Notes: a model not told the origin generated them from the sequence alone. 64,000 nucleotides of DNA from Nectonema munidae (GCA_030549495.1 JAUIRK010000977.1:52501-116500), one strand, 5' to 3'. Counted from the stretch's first letter, positions 31,805 through 43,967 are shown. A program made the numbers and translations.

Positions 31805-33700
31805 AGTAGGTAGGTAGAAGATATCTAAGCACTTTCCAACGTTGGTTGATATGCTTGCATCAAATGCTAACTTGGGGATTTATAAGGATGGGTAATGGGT
31901 TTAGGATCAGGGTCGAGTTAAGTGTTGGTGGGTAGAGAGTAATGGTTCTATTATATTAAGGAAAAGAGAGATGTGGTGAATGATTTTGGGGTATGATAAG
32001 AATTTTAGTAGAGAGGAGGGAAGATCTTTAAAATATAAATGTGTTTTTTCAATGAGTTTGGTTCGTTCTGATGAGAATATTGGGCAATAGAGGATAATAT
32101 CAATTGGAGTTTCGATATGAGGGCAGCCGAATCTGCAAAAAGGGTTAGAGTGCAAATTAAAATTGTAGAATTAAGCGTAACAAGGGCAATGTGAGGTGAA
32201 CCATCTTATAATATTACGAGGAAGAGTAATGTTTTTATTTAGTGCAAATTGGGAAAGGGGGTAATTATGTTGTTTGAGTTAAGCCATTCGTTTATAGTTG
32301 AGATATTTATGAATGTTTCAAAAGTGGATAAGAGAGGGCGTGAGTTAAGAAATGTTGTGATGTTATGGATGTGGATTTACATAAGACATCTACTAAAAAA
32401 TTCTCGAAGGAGGAGGAATGCGCAGGGCACCATAAAAGTTTAATTGAGAAATGGTTGCTAAGGTTGATTAATTTCTTGAATAGGTTTAATGTTGAAAGAG
32501 AAATTTTTCTGTTAAGTTATAGGTCTTTTATTATGTTTTGTGAGTCTGTGAAAAAGATTATGTGCTTGAATTTGGATGTAAAGAAGGTTAGGTTATCAAT
32601 GATGTGGTTGTATGATGTTAGGAGTGCTAGGGCTTGAGTTTCGTATGCGGAGGTGTTATTGTCTTTCAGCATTTGTTGTATTAAAAAAGGAGTACTTGTA
32701 TTGTGATTAAAAAAAGTGCAAGCAGCGGTTTCTTTGTTGCATGATTTTGAATCGTCGGTAAAAATTGAGAGTTGGTTGTGCGCATTTGAGTTGCGTTGGT
32801 GTTTTATGGAGTGGTAAAACTTGATAAGGAGTAAGTTGTGGCATATATTGTTAAAGAAGGGAATTGAAAAAAGTGAGCGAAGGAGAGGTGTGAATTGAGT
32901 AAATGTTCGTGAAGTTATGTGGAGCTGGTGTAGAGTGGAAGGTAGTAAGTAAGATATTTTTTAATTATGTTTTTCTTAAGGTTTAGTTGTAAGGGTAGAG
33001 TATGTGTGAGAAGTTCAAGTTTTGCTGTAGAAGTAGTGTGAAATGCATCTGGTATTGTTAGTAAGCATAGGCGGTGTATTTTGTTGAGATGGGTCAGTGA
33101 GTTTTGAAATTTCAGAGAGCTTCCCTAGGAAAGTGAGCAATATTGTATGACTGGGAGTATTATAGATTTGTAGATGTACTTTGAGATTTTTGGATGATGA
33201 CCCACTTATATGAGATGGCTTTTCTTAGAGAGAATAGAGTTGGTGAGAGTTTTGTGTATATGTTTTTGAAGTGGAGTGTAAATTTTAGATTAGATTGAAA
33301 TGTGACGCCTAGATATTTTATGTGTGATTCAGGAGTGAGTGATGTTGATGTGTTTAGTTTCAGTGGTAGTCGAGTTATTCTTTTTCATGTGAAGTGTATA
33401 AGTTTTAGTTTGTTTAAGTTTCAGGAGACTTTGTAGATTGGTGGTCATTGTTTGTATTTATGATTAGATTAGCAGTGAGATTGATGTTGTTTAGTTGTAG
33501 TGTGTTTGAGAAGGTGAAAATGATGTCATCAGAGTAGCATTGGGCAAAGTCGGATTTTGAGTTGAGATTAAGAATGGGGTTGATGAGGGTTAGCCATAGT
33601 ATATCTGATAGGCCCCCTTACGGAGTGGAGAGGGTTAGTTTCTGAATATATGTATTGTTGTTATGTAGTAGGATGAGAATGCGCTTTTGAAGGTAGTTAT
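31805..33700 (-). mobile_element. LINE with RNase H, 3' part (second half of RT to C-terminus)
   Basis: Minus strand, from right to left: NNLNNYLQKRILIL, LTLSTPQGGLSDILW, AQCYSDDIIFTFSNTL (RT active site), then an RNase H domain with IFTDDSKSC, IIFFTDSQNIIKDL and LLWCPAHSS, then SNPFCRFGCPHIETPID with IILYCPIFSSERT, the cysteine motif near the end of many RNase-H-bearing LINEs. Several stops and shifts. Its 5' part is at 36782-37225; the LINE at 33700-36781 lies between. Confidence 0.8.
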
Positions 33701-36700
33701 TTAAGTTGTTTGTGACGTTCGCACCCATCCTTTCGGATATCGTGGCCCGCCCGAAATGCTGAGTCCAGGTCTACCTGGACTTTCCATCCCACTAAACGCC
33801 TACCGGCCGTTGTTATATATAATATTTTACAAGAATTTATGTTACAAATATATAAATACAGCTGAGTGATCGATACTATCCTAACGCGAACGCTCACAAT
33901 TAGAGAAACAAACATAATGTTTAGTGATAGCTTGATTACTAACCACCTAGAATCGGGTCGCCAGAGCACTACCTAACCGTAAAAACCTTTGAATTCTTCA
34001 GAGAAAGAAAACCAGGGTAAAAAACCGGCACGACGGAATGTGGCTTGTTCCTAAATAAAAGAATATGATTATAAAAGGTATATGCTACAAAAATAGAAGC
34101 GGTAGAAAGCATGCAATATCTTATATATTATTAATAAATAATATTTGATACATGTTATAGGGGTTAAGAAAGATATACATAGTTTAGGGCATGCTAGGTT
34201 AGGAACAATCTTTCCCTGGAATTAGACTCCATCCCTAAATGTTGTCCCTAGGATATATGTTTTAAAATTGGAATGTATAGACGGTCCTACATGCGGACTC
34301 CTACAGAGGCCAGATTACCGACTATGCCTAACCTAGCTCGTAACATGAAACTGTTTTGGAACTTATACCTTGTGCCAATCCTAAATTTAAGTAGGCGGAT
34401 CTAGAACTCAGAAAAAACAGAACTATATCGCAGAACGGAGAATTACCTATTGCCTGGGGGCTATTGTATATGGGTAGTCACCTAGGATAACTTTTCTCTT
34501 TTTTTTTAGCATATACCCCCAAGAACGCTTAAGCCTGGGTTTGCGTGAGCTTCCAAGCTTGGCCTAATTGTGGGCAATGCTTGTCTGTCCTTAATTTTTC
34601 TATAAACTTTTTATTTAATTTCTCCAACCTTTTCTGGAACCAAGAAAAGCTATGAGCAATAGTAAAAGGGTTGCCATAAACAGTCCTAAAAAGTTTATAG
34701 ACGAGGTCGTCTATTTTGTTGGTCCAAGTTGAGGGAAGGCATCCCAAAATGGAGTTTCCATAAGTCAATTTCCGCATTGTTAGGATTTTAATGACCTTAC
34801 CAACTACCGTGGAATTGACCCCAAGGTCTTTAAGACATCCATATAGCGCTGGATCCTTCTTCCCCCTTTTTATCTTTTCGTGAGCTTCACGATGAAAACT
34901 AAATCCTGCATCCCAATTGATTCCTAGATATTTTAGGTGGCGAACTCGGGGAATATTCCCTAAAGTTGGCGGGTTATTTTTGGGACAATTAACGCCAAAG
35001 ATGATGAACTTGTATTTAGAGTAATTCACCTTAAGGTTCCATCCAGTGAAATAGCCCCCCCCCCCTAATATGGTATTTACGTCCGTAAGGTGTTTGCAAA
35101 TACACGGAACACGCTTAGCGGAGTAATATACACATATGTCGTCTGCGAAATTGATTATCCTAGCATAGATTGACTTATTGAAAGAGTCCCTAATATCAGA
35201 TATGGAGATGTTGAAAAGAATAGGGCTTAGAAATGAACCTTGGGGGACCCCGCGGCCTAGGCTTATTCTTGTTGAAAATTTGTTATTTATTCTGATCTGG
35301 AATGAGCGTCGAGAAAGGAAACTGTGAACTACCTTGAAGATGCATGATGGCACAAACATGCTACAAAGTTTGAACAGCAAACCCTCATGCTAGACCCTAT
35401 CAATAGACTTCTCTAGGTCGTAAGATATCATCTCTACATAGAGGCCATCATTTAAGCTTTTAGCAACATCAAGATGTAAGGTAAGCAGAGCATGATTTGT
35501 TGATAATCCTTTTTTGAATCCAAACTGTTCTTCTGGGATTATTGCATGCTCCTTGCACCAAGCATCGAGTACTCCAAAAATTAATTTGTCATACACTTTG
35601 CTCAGGCAAGGCAGAAGACTGATAGGCCGTAGGTCACTCGGTTTGCCGCTCTTCTTGCCAGTCTTTGGCACACAAATATGTATTGCCCTTTTATAGCAGT
35701 CTGGGTAAAATCCATCTTTTATAAAAGAGTTATATATTGCCAGCAAGACGTCCCTAAACCTAGGGGGAGATTCTTGATGAATAGATTACTAACTTCGTCC
35801 CATCCCGCCGCTTTCCTAGCTTTAATCATTTTAATGATTTGAACCAGGTCCTCTAGGATGAAGTTAGTGTCGTTCGTCGCAGGTAAACGCCTAAAAAACT
35901 CAATTTCAGAATTAAAATTTTTCGGACCTAGATTTGTCCTATACACATCTTCGTAATAATCAGCAAGCAGTGCACATATATCTTCCGCCTCAATGGCTGT
36001 TCGGTTATTCCTAGTCACCGACGTTGGACCTTTCCAGCCAGGCTTCAGCCCTCTAACCAAGTTCCAGAACTTCGAAGAGCCCTGTAACGTGTTAGAGGCT
36101 TTTGTGATGCTTGTAACTTTCCTAGATGTGGTTTCGCCGAGCTTTTTCCTAATGAGTTTTTGTAATCGATTGATGAGATTCTTTGTCTCGGCGTCCCTAG
36201 TGTGAATGTATTTTCTATAGAGAGCTCGTTTTTTTTTGATGAGTAATAGGACATTCTTCGGAATTGGATTTTCGTATATTCTAACCTCCTTCAAGGGAAC
36301 TGCCTCTCGTGCCGCAGAGAGAATAGCATCGTTAACACACTCCGCAAATTCCTCAGGAGGTTTTACTCCTATGCACATCATGACCCGCGGGGCTGAATCA
36401 TTTAGTACCGACCTAAACCTATCTCAGTTGGCTTGGCTGGAGACCCACCTCTTCACTAAATTTCCCTTGTCAGCCGTGAATTGTGGACCTAAAGAAACTG
36501 TGATTAACAAGGGCTTGTGGTCAGATACACAGCAGTCCTGGATAACCACTATTGAAGCTAGAAGTGTTCTTAGATTAAAAGACATGATTGCAAGGTCTAA
36601 CATTCTTATCACGAGTCGGTGTTGGATCGTTAGCGATAAACGCATACGAGTCCTCTACCAACTTGAGTAAGTCGGTGCCAGCCGCGCTATTGGTTTTACT

Positions 36701-36781
36701 GAACAGCCTAGTGTGGTGAGCGTTTAGGTCACCTAGCAGTAGCACCTTATCAAAGGAGCGAAGATATCTTTCCCATCGCTA
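33700..36781 (-). mobile_element. Jockey-like LINE (endonuclease end, RT, 3'UTR), inserted into another LINE
   Basis: Minus strand. Near 36780-36660 is an endonuclease segment RWERYLRSFDKVLLLGDLNA; SDHKPLLITVSLG follows at about 36530. Then a linker (36381-35719), RT with GKKSGKPSDLRPISLLPCLS, VPQGSFLSPILFN, INFADDICVYYSA and HLKYLGINWDAGFSFHREA, and a C-terminal part ending near 34529. A 3'UTR runs to about 33700. Three long frames (36381-35719, 35746-35390, 35380-34529) mean only a few disruptions. The N-terminus of the endonuclease and ORF1 are missing, so it is 5'-truncated. Confidence 0.85.
33763..33780. repeat. Perfect 8-bp inverted repeat near the LINE 3' end
   Basis: GTCCAGGT-CT-ACCTGGAC, a stem of 8 bp with a 2-base loop, about 65 bases from the 3' end of the inserted LINE. 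3' hairpins serve as reverse transcriptase recognition structures in some LINEs; that role is inference here. Confidence 0.6.
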
Positions 36782-37225
36782 GACTGAGATTATGAATGTA
36801 GGGTATTTTTTGTCGATGAGGTTGTTGATAATTGCAGGGTGCCATGCGGCGTTGAAAGCATTTTCGATATCAAGATTTTGGTTATTTAGTGTTTTTATAG
36901 GTAAAGGGTTAGGCGAGATAGGGCCAATTTGGGGTTTTTATTTGGTAAATATGCGAATTGATTCGGGTGTATTAGGTTATTTTTGAGGATGTAGTGGATC
37001 ATGCGTTTTCCTAGAATTTTTTCAATGATTTTGCCTAGGGTTAGTAATAGAGAAATTGGTCGCCAGTTTTTGATTGAATTGTGGTTTCGATTTGGTTTGG
37101 GGATTAGCACTAGTTTGCATATTTTCCAAATATTTGGGAAATAGCTTAGTCTGAGGCAGGAGTTGAATATGTTGAGAAGATAAGGGTGTAGTATGTGGTA
37201 GGCTTTCTTCACGTGTTTAAAAATT
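36782..37225 (-). mobile_element. LINE with RNase H, 5' part (first half of RT)
   Basis: The 37212-36895 frame reads HILHPYLLNIFNSCLRLSYF, LVLIPKPNRNHNSIKNWRPI, SLLLTLGKIIEKILGKRMIH and NQFAYLPNKNPKLA. It continues to NQNLDIENAFNAAWHPAIIN and YPTFIIS at the junction near 36782. These are the early RT motifs missing from the 31805-33700 part, so the two blocks flank one insertion. Confidence 0.8.
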
Positions 37226-37384
37226 CGATTAAGTTTTTTAAAAATATTATACTGACTTATATTATTTTAACGTTCGAAAATTATATTATTATTGTTTAAA
37301 ACTCAAGGGTTTGATTTTGAGTTTTTTAGAGCTAGATAATCTTTAGTTGTATAGATATTTATCTTTATATGATAACAATGAACA

Positions 37385-37640
37385 GTGATCTAGTTTGGAG
37401 TGGGTGGTTGAGATCCGCTGTCTCCACTTCACCCTGCCCATTGCGGCATCTCTGTTGAGTCCAAGCTCCTGTAGTCGCTCCTTCAGTCCATCTCTCCATC
37501 TTTTTGGTTTTCTCCAGTCTTTCTTTCGTCTCTTGCAAGTTTTTCCAACATTTTTTGACGTAGGCAGTTGGATAAGCCCATGGAGTACTTTGAGCAGTAC
37601 CCAGCTCTTTGTTTGTCCGGATGATTTATTAAGTAAATAG
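37385..37640 (-). mobile_element. LINE 3' end, RTE-like ORF terminus
   Basis: The minus-strand translation gives PKRWRDGLKERLQELGLN followed by RDAAMGRVKWRQRISTTHS, a widespread C-terminus of RTE-type LINE polyproteins. Downstream (to about 37720) lies TATGGCCGAATGACCTTCCT, a phrase often seen next to such ends. The plus-strand frames here are antisense. Confidence 0.7.
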
Positions 37641-37720
37641 TGCTAAGATTTTATGGCCGAATGACCTTCCTGACGCCAATCATTTTGTTTTCAGGATTGG
37701 GAACCTTTAGCCTTTGCTCT

Positions 37721-38875
37721 TCCTTGACCTTAAACCACAAGGCAGTGGTAATTTGTACTCAGAGTTATTTTCTCCTAGAACAATTGTCCGCCAAGACTAA
37801 CGAGTTTGTTTTACCAAAAACTTTAGGTTAAAACGCCTACTCCCCAATTTTTACCTCTAGATCATTTAGTTTGAAAAAACTACGCCAAGAGAAGGCAGAT
37901 CTAGAGATTTCCTGACAGAGTCTTGAGACGCTTGCCTTTTGAGTTATTTACAGAATAATAAGAGCTTATCCTTATTCGCAGCCTCGGCTTTAACAGCATT
38001 TGGAATCCTCTTGAAGCATTTGAGAATCTGACAAGATTATAAAATATCTAATACCGATATCTATGTTGTTCACATACTTGTGGGTTCTTTTTTTGATCTC
38101 ATCGCATGTGAAGCTTTGACTCTCAGTAAACAGGTTCATACCAATATAAATACTGCATTTGCCTATATTAGATTCAAATTTTTTAAAATTACCGAGGCTA
38201 TAGATCACAGGATGTACATTGTACATAACTTATGGATTTATTGTTAGCAAATCTTTTGCTATAAAAAGCATTTCACATGAAAAGATCAGTTTTGTTCTTC
38301 ACGGTCAAACTCCATATAAGATGTAGGATAGAACACTGCAATACATTTCAACTCAAACGTTTCGATAAGCGATTCTCAAATAGCATCATAGTACGAGTAA
38401 ATGTTAATTTTTATCAATGCAATCAGTTTTGTGAAAACTTTTTCATAATGTTTCACCTACTCAAGTTTCCTACAGATTTGAAGAGAAAATAGGGTAGAAA
38501 CAAATATTGCAAAATATTACTAACTTTCTGATACTTGTCTCTATACTATTTGTCTGGTAGTCTGAAAAGCCTTAAAGGGGCAAAATAGGGGAGATGCATA
38601 TATTACGTAACGCCATAAAATGAAGTCATCGTTCAATACGATTATGAAAGGTGAGTTTTGGGTGTAAGGTTGTTTTAATTCAAAGAAAAACATGGTTACT
38701 TTTGCGAGTAATGCTGTAAAATGTAAAATAAGAAACTAATAATTTAATAAGATTTAACGTATTTTTTTAACTTTCATAACAAAATCCGAGGATAATATAA
38801 ATAATCGTACACAACACAATTTTGTAAAGCAACATTACTGAATATGAAATAGCGCTTTATACAAGAAATTTTTTT
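37721..38875. other. Stretch without recognised gene
   Basis: Two frames of 70-80 codons (38226-37990 minus, 38277-38492 plus) have no recognisable domain. I see no repeats or RNA genes. Confidence 0.4.
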
Positions 38876-38949
38876 AACCCTATTAGTGCCGGGCTAAATT
38901 TGTCCGCTCAAGTGCAGGGGGCGTAAAGTGCCCCCCTATTTTTCTCAGA

Positions 38950-40260
38950 TATTAATAAGTTTTTATAAATATTTTTAATGTTACATATATATTTCAACTA
39001 TGCTGAATTCAGCGGTGATGTCCATTTTTTTATCAAAATCAATCAAACCTGTCAAAAAATTGATTTATATTTGACAGCCCATCTCAAAAAGGAACATTTA
39101 TTTAAATATTATATAAAGTTTTTTACACATATATACCCATTTTCAAGCATGCTGATATTCATTTTTTTTTATAAAAATCAATTAAAGTTATCAAAGCATT
39201 GATTTATATATGACAGCTCATCAAAAGAAACTTTTTATCTAAGTAATAATATAAAGTTTTTTACACATATATTATCATTTTTAAGAATGCGTAATTCAGT
39301 GGTGATATTCATTTTTTTTTATGAAAATCAATCAAACCTGTCAAAAAATTGATCAAAATGTGACAGCTCATCTCAAAAAGAAACTTTTTATCTAAATAAT
39401 TATATAAAGTTTTTTACACATATATACCCACTTTCAAATATGCTGAATTCAGTGGTGATATTCATTTTTTTATAAAAATCAATCAAACATGTCAAAAAAT
39501 TTATCTAAATTTGACAACTCATCTCAAAAAGAAGGTTTTTATCTAAATAATTATATAATGTTTTTTACACATATATACCCATTTTCAAGCATGTTGAATT
39601 CAGTGGTGATATTCATTTTTTATGAAAATCATTCAAACCTGTCAAAAAAGTGATTTACATATGACAGTTCATCTCAAAAAAGGAACTTTTTATCTAAATA
39701 ATTGTATAATGTTTTTTACACATATACACCCATTTTCAAGCATGCTGAATTCAGCAGTGATATTCATTTTTTTTTTATAAAAATCAATTAAAGTTATCAA
39801 AGCATTGATTTATATATGACAGCTCAACAAAAGAATCTTTTTAGTAATAATATAAAGTTTTTTACACATATATGCCCATTTTTAAGCATGCGTAATTCAG
39901 TGGTGGTATTCATTTTTTATGAAATTCAATCAAAACTGTCAAAAAATTGATTTATCGCCAAAAAATCTTATCCAAATAATTATATAAAGTTTTTTACACA
40001 CATATACCATTTTCAAGTAGGCTGTGTTTACTGGTTATATTCCTTTTTTTTATATAAAAATTAGTCAAACCTGACAATGATTTAAATATGACAGCCCATG
40101 TCAAAATTAAAAATTTTATTCTTATAAAAAGTTTTTTATACATTTTAAGTATGTAGAATTTAATGGTGATGTTCATTTTTTATGAAATCAATAAAACCTG
40201 TCAAAAAATCAATTAAACCTGTAAATCAATGTCAAATATATAAACTAAACATAAAAATAA
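38950..40260 (+). repeat. Satellite-like tandem array, unit about 150 bp
   Basis: Eight to nine diverged units of about 140-155 bp. Each carries AAGTTTTTTACACATATAT, then TTTTCAAGCATGCTGAATTC, GTGATATTCATTTTTT, AATCAATCAAACCTGTCAAA and ATGACAGCTCATCTCAAAA. Units start near 38960, 39113, 39250, 39408, 39555, 39707, 39855, 39990 and 40130. Related single pieces recur at 54330-54400, 54615-54665 and, inverted, at 57990-58060. Confidence 0.9.
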
Positions 40261-40291
40261 CTTCTACTTGCGGTATTTCCCTGGTAATTTT

Positions 40292-41930
40292 CCTTCGCAG
40301 GACGGAGTGGGAGTTTTACGTCAACCAAAAATTTTGGTACCCCTTTACATCAAAAAAAGTATATAAAAGTCCTTTCGAAATAACCATGTATTTTTTAAGT
40401 ATTTTGACTAGTTTACTATTTTATAAAAAAAAATGCGAAAAATTATCTTTTCCAAAAAAAAACACAATTTTAAAAATTAACGCCATGAGAAAAATTTAAA
40501 TTTCAAAAATAAGATTTATTTATATCAAGAAAATGATAAAATATTTAATCCTCAAACAAAACAAAGGAAATATTACACAAAATAAAGGATGAAAGAAAAG
40601 TTAGACCTAACTCTAACCCTAACACTTAAAACCATGAGAAAAATTTAAATTTCAAAAATAAGATTTATTTATATCAAGAAATGATAAAAAATATTTAAAC
40701 ATCAAACAAAACAAATGAAATATTACACAAAATAAAGGATGAAAGAAAAGTTAGAATAAGAAATAATCAATGAGTAACGATCAGAGAATTTGGGCATTCT
40801 TACATTCAGGACAAATGAGTATAGTGTGATTTCAGACAATTTTGGCACTTTCGTGTTCCCCTTTTTCTAGTATGACAACTAGGAACAAAACAGTATCCTC
40901 GATGGCTTTTTGCTGGAGCAGTTTCAATTGTTCTAGTAAACCCATAAAAAGAAAGGAGATTTTTGGTAACCAAACGATTAGATGCATTCTCACACCTAAT
41001 TCTCATTGACTTTTCAGTTAGACTTAGGGCCAAATTTCTAATATAATACTTCCTACCACCTCTGGATGTGCTCGGGTACAAATTCGGCATACTGGTTTTG
41101 ACTATGAACCAACAATTACTAGCTACAATATCGAGGAAATTTGTAAAAATAATCATAGGTCATCTTCTCGATGCTCTGTAGCAGGTAAAACTACGAGCCA
41201 TCCTATTAAAAGTATCAACGCCAGCTTTATAAGAATTGTAGTCTATAACTGTTTGAGGCTTTTTTTTATTGCCAAGTGTATCTATTTTTGAAATATGCTG
41301 TCTAGACATTATATAAACAGGCTTGAAGTGTTTTTTGCATGTTTTTCTGGAATGTATATAGTCAGTGAAACATATTCAGTATATAAAAATTTGCTCTCCA
41401 TTTCTACAAGGTTTAGTTAGACATTTCAAGTGCTCAGGATGTAATAAATACGGAACAAACCTTCTACCACTTCTGATCGTTCCACAAATTGTCAAATTTT
41501 GAGATTTAGCCCATATACAAAGCTCATGTTTCATAAAAAATCGATCTACATAAATTCCACAGCCACTAGGTACTTTTGATTTTTGGACTAACCATTTAAC
41601 AATGTTAGCTGGCTTGAAATAGTCCTTATCAGGTAACCCGGTTACGTATACTTCACTGGCTAATACATAAAAACTTCTTGAATCATTACAATGATACATC
41701 TTTATTCCGTATCTTCCCGGTTTTGAAGGATCATACACTTTCATGGGAGATCTACCCCGATACTTCACCAACTGCTTGTCTATTGTTAGGTAGTCTGTTG
41801 GACACCAATACTTGACACAATTACTTACTATCTCCTGATGTAAGTAAAATGTAAGCGGGTGTGGATAGAAGAATTTTGAGTTTTGGGTAATATTTGACAA
41901 CATTTCTCAAAAATCAAAATGAAGTATTAA
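40292..41930 (-). mobile_element. piggyBac element remnant with reversed transposase
   Basis: Starts with CCTTCGCAGGACG (40292-40304), close to the TIR of the piggyBac at 59137. The transposase is on the minus strand. The 41903-41376 frame reads LTIDKQLVKYRGRSPMKVYD with the first catalytic Asp, GCGIYVDRFFMKHEL with the second, and LTICGTIRSGRRFVP. After a gap, 41156-40806 gives STSRGGRKYYIRNLALSL and the cysteine-rich tail CFVPSCHTRKRGTRKCQNCL. The segment with the third catalytic Asp and the right terminus are not seen, so it is inactive. Confidence 0.8.
40484..40753 (+). repeat. Tandem duplication, period about 149 bp
   Basis: ATGAGAAAAATTTAAATTTC through AATAAAGGATGAAAGAAAAG occurs at about 40484-40602 and 40633-40753, almost identical. 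It is not the 150-bp satellite sequence despite the similar period. Confidence 0.9.
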
Positions 41931-42445
41931 AAAAATAAATCAGAATACTTTCAAAGCATCCTTTACTATTACCTTCGCACGACGCCCTATATTGAGTATA
42001 ACACTAAAGACGTCCTCTGGATTTTTACTCCACTTTTGAAAAAAATGCTCAAAACTCCATATCATCATTCTTTATTATAATCAAAATGAATGAATGTAGA
42101 CATATTTACCGATTATCTTTATCTCTAACATATATGTATGATTAGCGAAAGAAATTTTTCGCTGTGTACTCGCATATGTCGAATCCTCATTCCAACCATC
42201 TATCGTATGCATTACGTCAAGCATGTTGCAAATCAATAAAGGTGTGAGCATGGCTTCCAATGTTATTTCGTCATGATCCTTATTTATGGTTGTTGTATTT
42301 TTTCCTGTGTATTACGTCAGCATGTTGAAAAACGATAAAACTGTGAGCCTCGTTTTCAAGGTTATTCTGGAACTTCATCAACAATAGTTCTTATTGCAAT
42401 TTTTCTTTGTTGCGTATTCTTGTTTCTGTTTCTTTCCTACTTCTA

Positions 42446-42789
42446 ATGGATAGTTCATCTCTCTCTGAAACTTCCTCGGTCTCAAGTACAGAATACTCTT
42501 CAAGTTTGAATTCATCTTATTCCCTTTCAAGCTCTGAGAGCAGCGATCTTGAATATGATGAAAATCTTCAAGCTCCTGATGGAACTTTGTACTCATGAGA
42601 CCCTTCACTTAAAAAGGCTGGAAGGCCCAAAACAAGAAACATAAGAAATTTGTCCAGAAATCCTTCAGGAACAAAAGGCGTTGCTAAACATGTGACACGA
42701 CCACTTGAGGCGTTTTCCTTGTTTTTTTCGCAAGAACTGATCACTCATATTTACAACATGACTAAGAAAAAAATGGATGATAATTACAA
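42446..42789 (+). CDS. piggyBac transposase exon 1 (acidic N-terminus), with one stop
   Basis: Begins MDSSSLSETSSVSSTEYSSS and goes through an acidic Ser-rich stretch to DENLQAPDGTLYS, where a TGA (42596-42598) interrupts; then DPSLKKAGRPKTRNIRNL, HVTRPLEAFSLFFSQELITH and KKKMDDNYK. The serine/acid-rich N-terminus and the LFFSxELIxHIYxMTKKKM helix are standard for this piggyBac group. Donor ACAA|GTATTT at 42789/42790 joins in phase with exon 2. The single stop makes this copy inactive unless it is a sequencing error. Confidence 0.75.
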
Positions 42790-42933
42790 GTATTTTTAAC
42801 TTTTTTCTCACTAGTTTTTTTGTTTGTTTTGTACGTTTTTTGTTGATGTATGTATGAAGAAAAGTATGTCTTAGTTTTTACACATGTGATTCTGTGAATG
42901 AGTGTGTGTGTTTTTATGTGTGTGTATGCATAT

Positions 42934-43967
42934 TAGAGCCCTGAGCTGGCCAGAAAATTTGTCTTCACCCGCCCCAACCCGAACATTGTCATTGTCAGTC
43001 TGCACCGCGCTGCACCAGCGTTCAACAAGTATGTACCCACCCACCAATCAAATGTTTGAATTTTGTCGCACCCACCCCCTCCCCCTCGCAACTATTCTAC
43101 CGTACTATCCAAACCAGCAGCTAAAACAGCAAGATCATCCAAAAGTGAGAGAAGTCGCTGTTTCCCTATTTCCTTTTTACAAGACAATATGATATTTTTT
43201 TTCGAAACTTTTGGCATTACATTTTACTATCTATTACTTCTGTTGCATACTGATCTTTCCATCTTGCGAATTCTCACCAACCCGATTTCATATTGATTGG
43301 GGAACTCACATCTGCCCCGCCCCGCCCAATTTTTTACAGACAATCCACATCCACCTGCGCTACTTTAAAAACAACGCCCGCATCTCGAATGCGGGTTCTA
43401 CAAAACCCGCACCGTTCGGCCTCCTTGCGCCGCTTACCCTCCCGGCGCATAACTCTAACGTATATGTCTATGTGTTTAGATCCCTCCGAGGGTCGAAAAA
43501 GTTTGTCCGCATCCGGACCGTACCCGTATTTTACTTGTTTGTACCTATCCCGCCCTTCAACTATTGAAATTTTGCCTCCCACCCAGCCCCGCCTCGCCCG
43601 CCCTAAACTATTCTACTGTACTATCCAAACCCGAAGTTGAAACAGCAAAATCGTCCGAAATTTAAAAAAATTGCGTGCTTCTATTTGTTTTCTTTGCAGG
43701 ATAATATGATCTTTTTGTTTCAAAACTGCATTGCATTTAGCTTTCTATTACTTCTATTTATTACTTATCTTTCTGTTTTGCTAACTAACACTAACCTGTT
43801 ATTATACTGATTGAAAAACCCAAAACCGTCCCGCCCCTTGAGAACTTTTTCACGGATAACCTGCGTTCGCCAACCCCACCTGAAATTTGATACGAACAAG
43901 CATACCCGCATTTTAAATGTGGGTCCCAAAAAAGCGGCACGGGCTACGCGCCTATTATAGAGCTCTA
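42934..43967. mobile_element. GC-rich hAT-like non-autonomous insertion in the piggyBac intron
   Basis: Starts TAGAGCCCTGAGC and ends GCTCTA, with flanks ATGCATAT and ATGTGCAT (6 of 8 matching), fitting a decayed hAT target duplication. It is far richer in GC than its surroundings, with many CCCGCCC and ACCCGC runs. Inside, about 43094-43260 and 43610-43780 are diverged copies of one segment (CTATTCTACxGTACTATCC ... CTATTACTTCT), an internal duplication of about 515 bp period. Proline-rich frames of 80-118 codons there overlap in several phases and are not genes. Confidence 0.65.

Noticed and set aside
32249-32637. Plus-strand frames of 64 and 90 codons
   Set aside because: Antisense to the RNase H part of a minus-strand LINE.
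36236-36670. 144-codon plus-strand frame
   Set aside because: Antisense to the LINE endonuclease and linker region, which has clear protein motifs on the minus strand.
42902-43640. Overlapping proline-rich frames in the GC-rich block
   Set aside because: Several frames on both strands are open at once because of low stop density in GC-rich repeats. No domain was seen.
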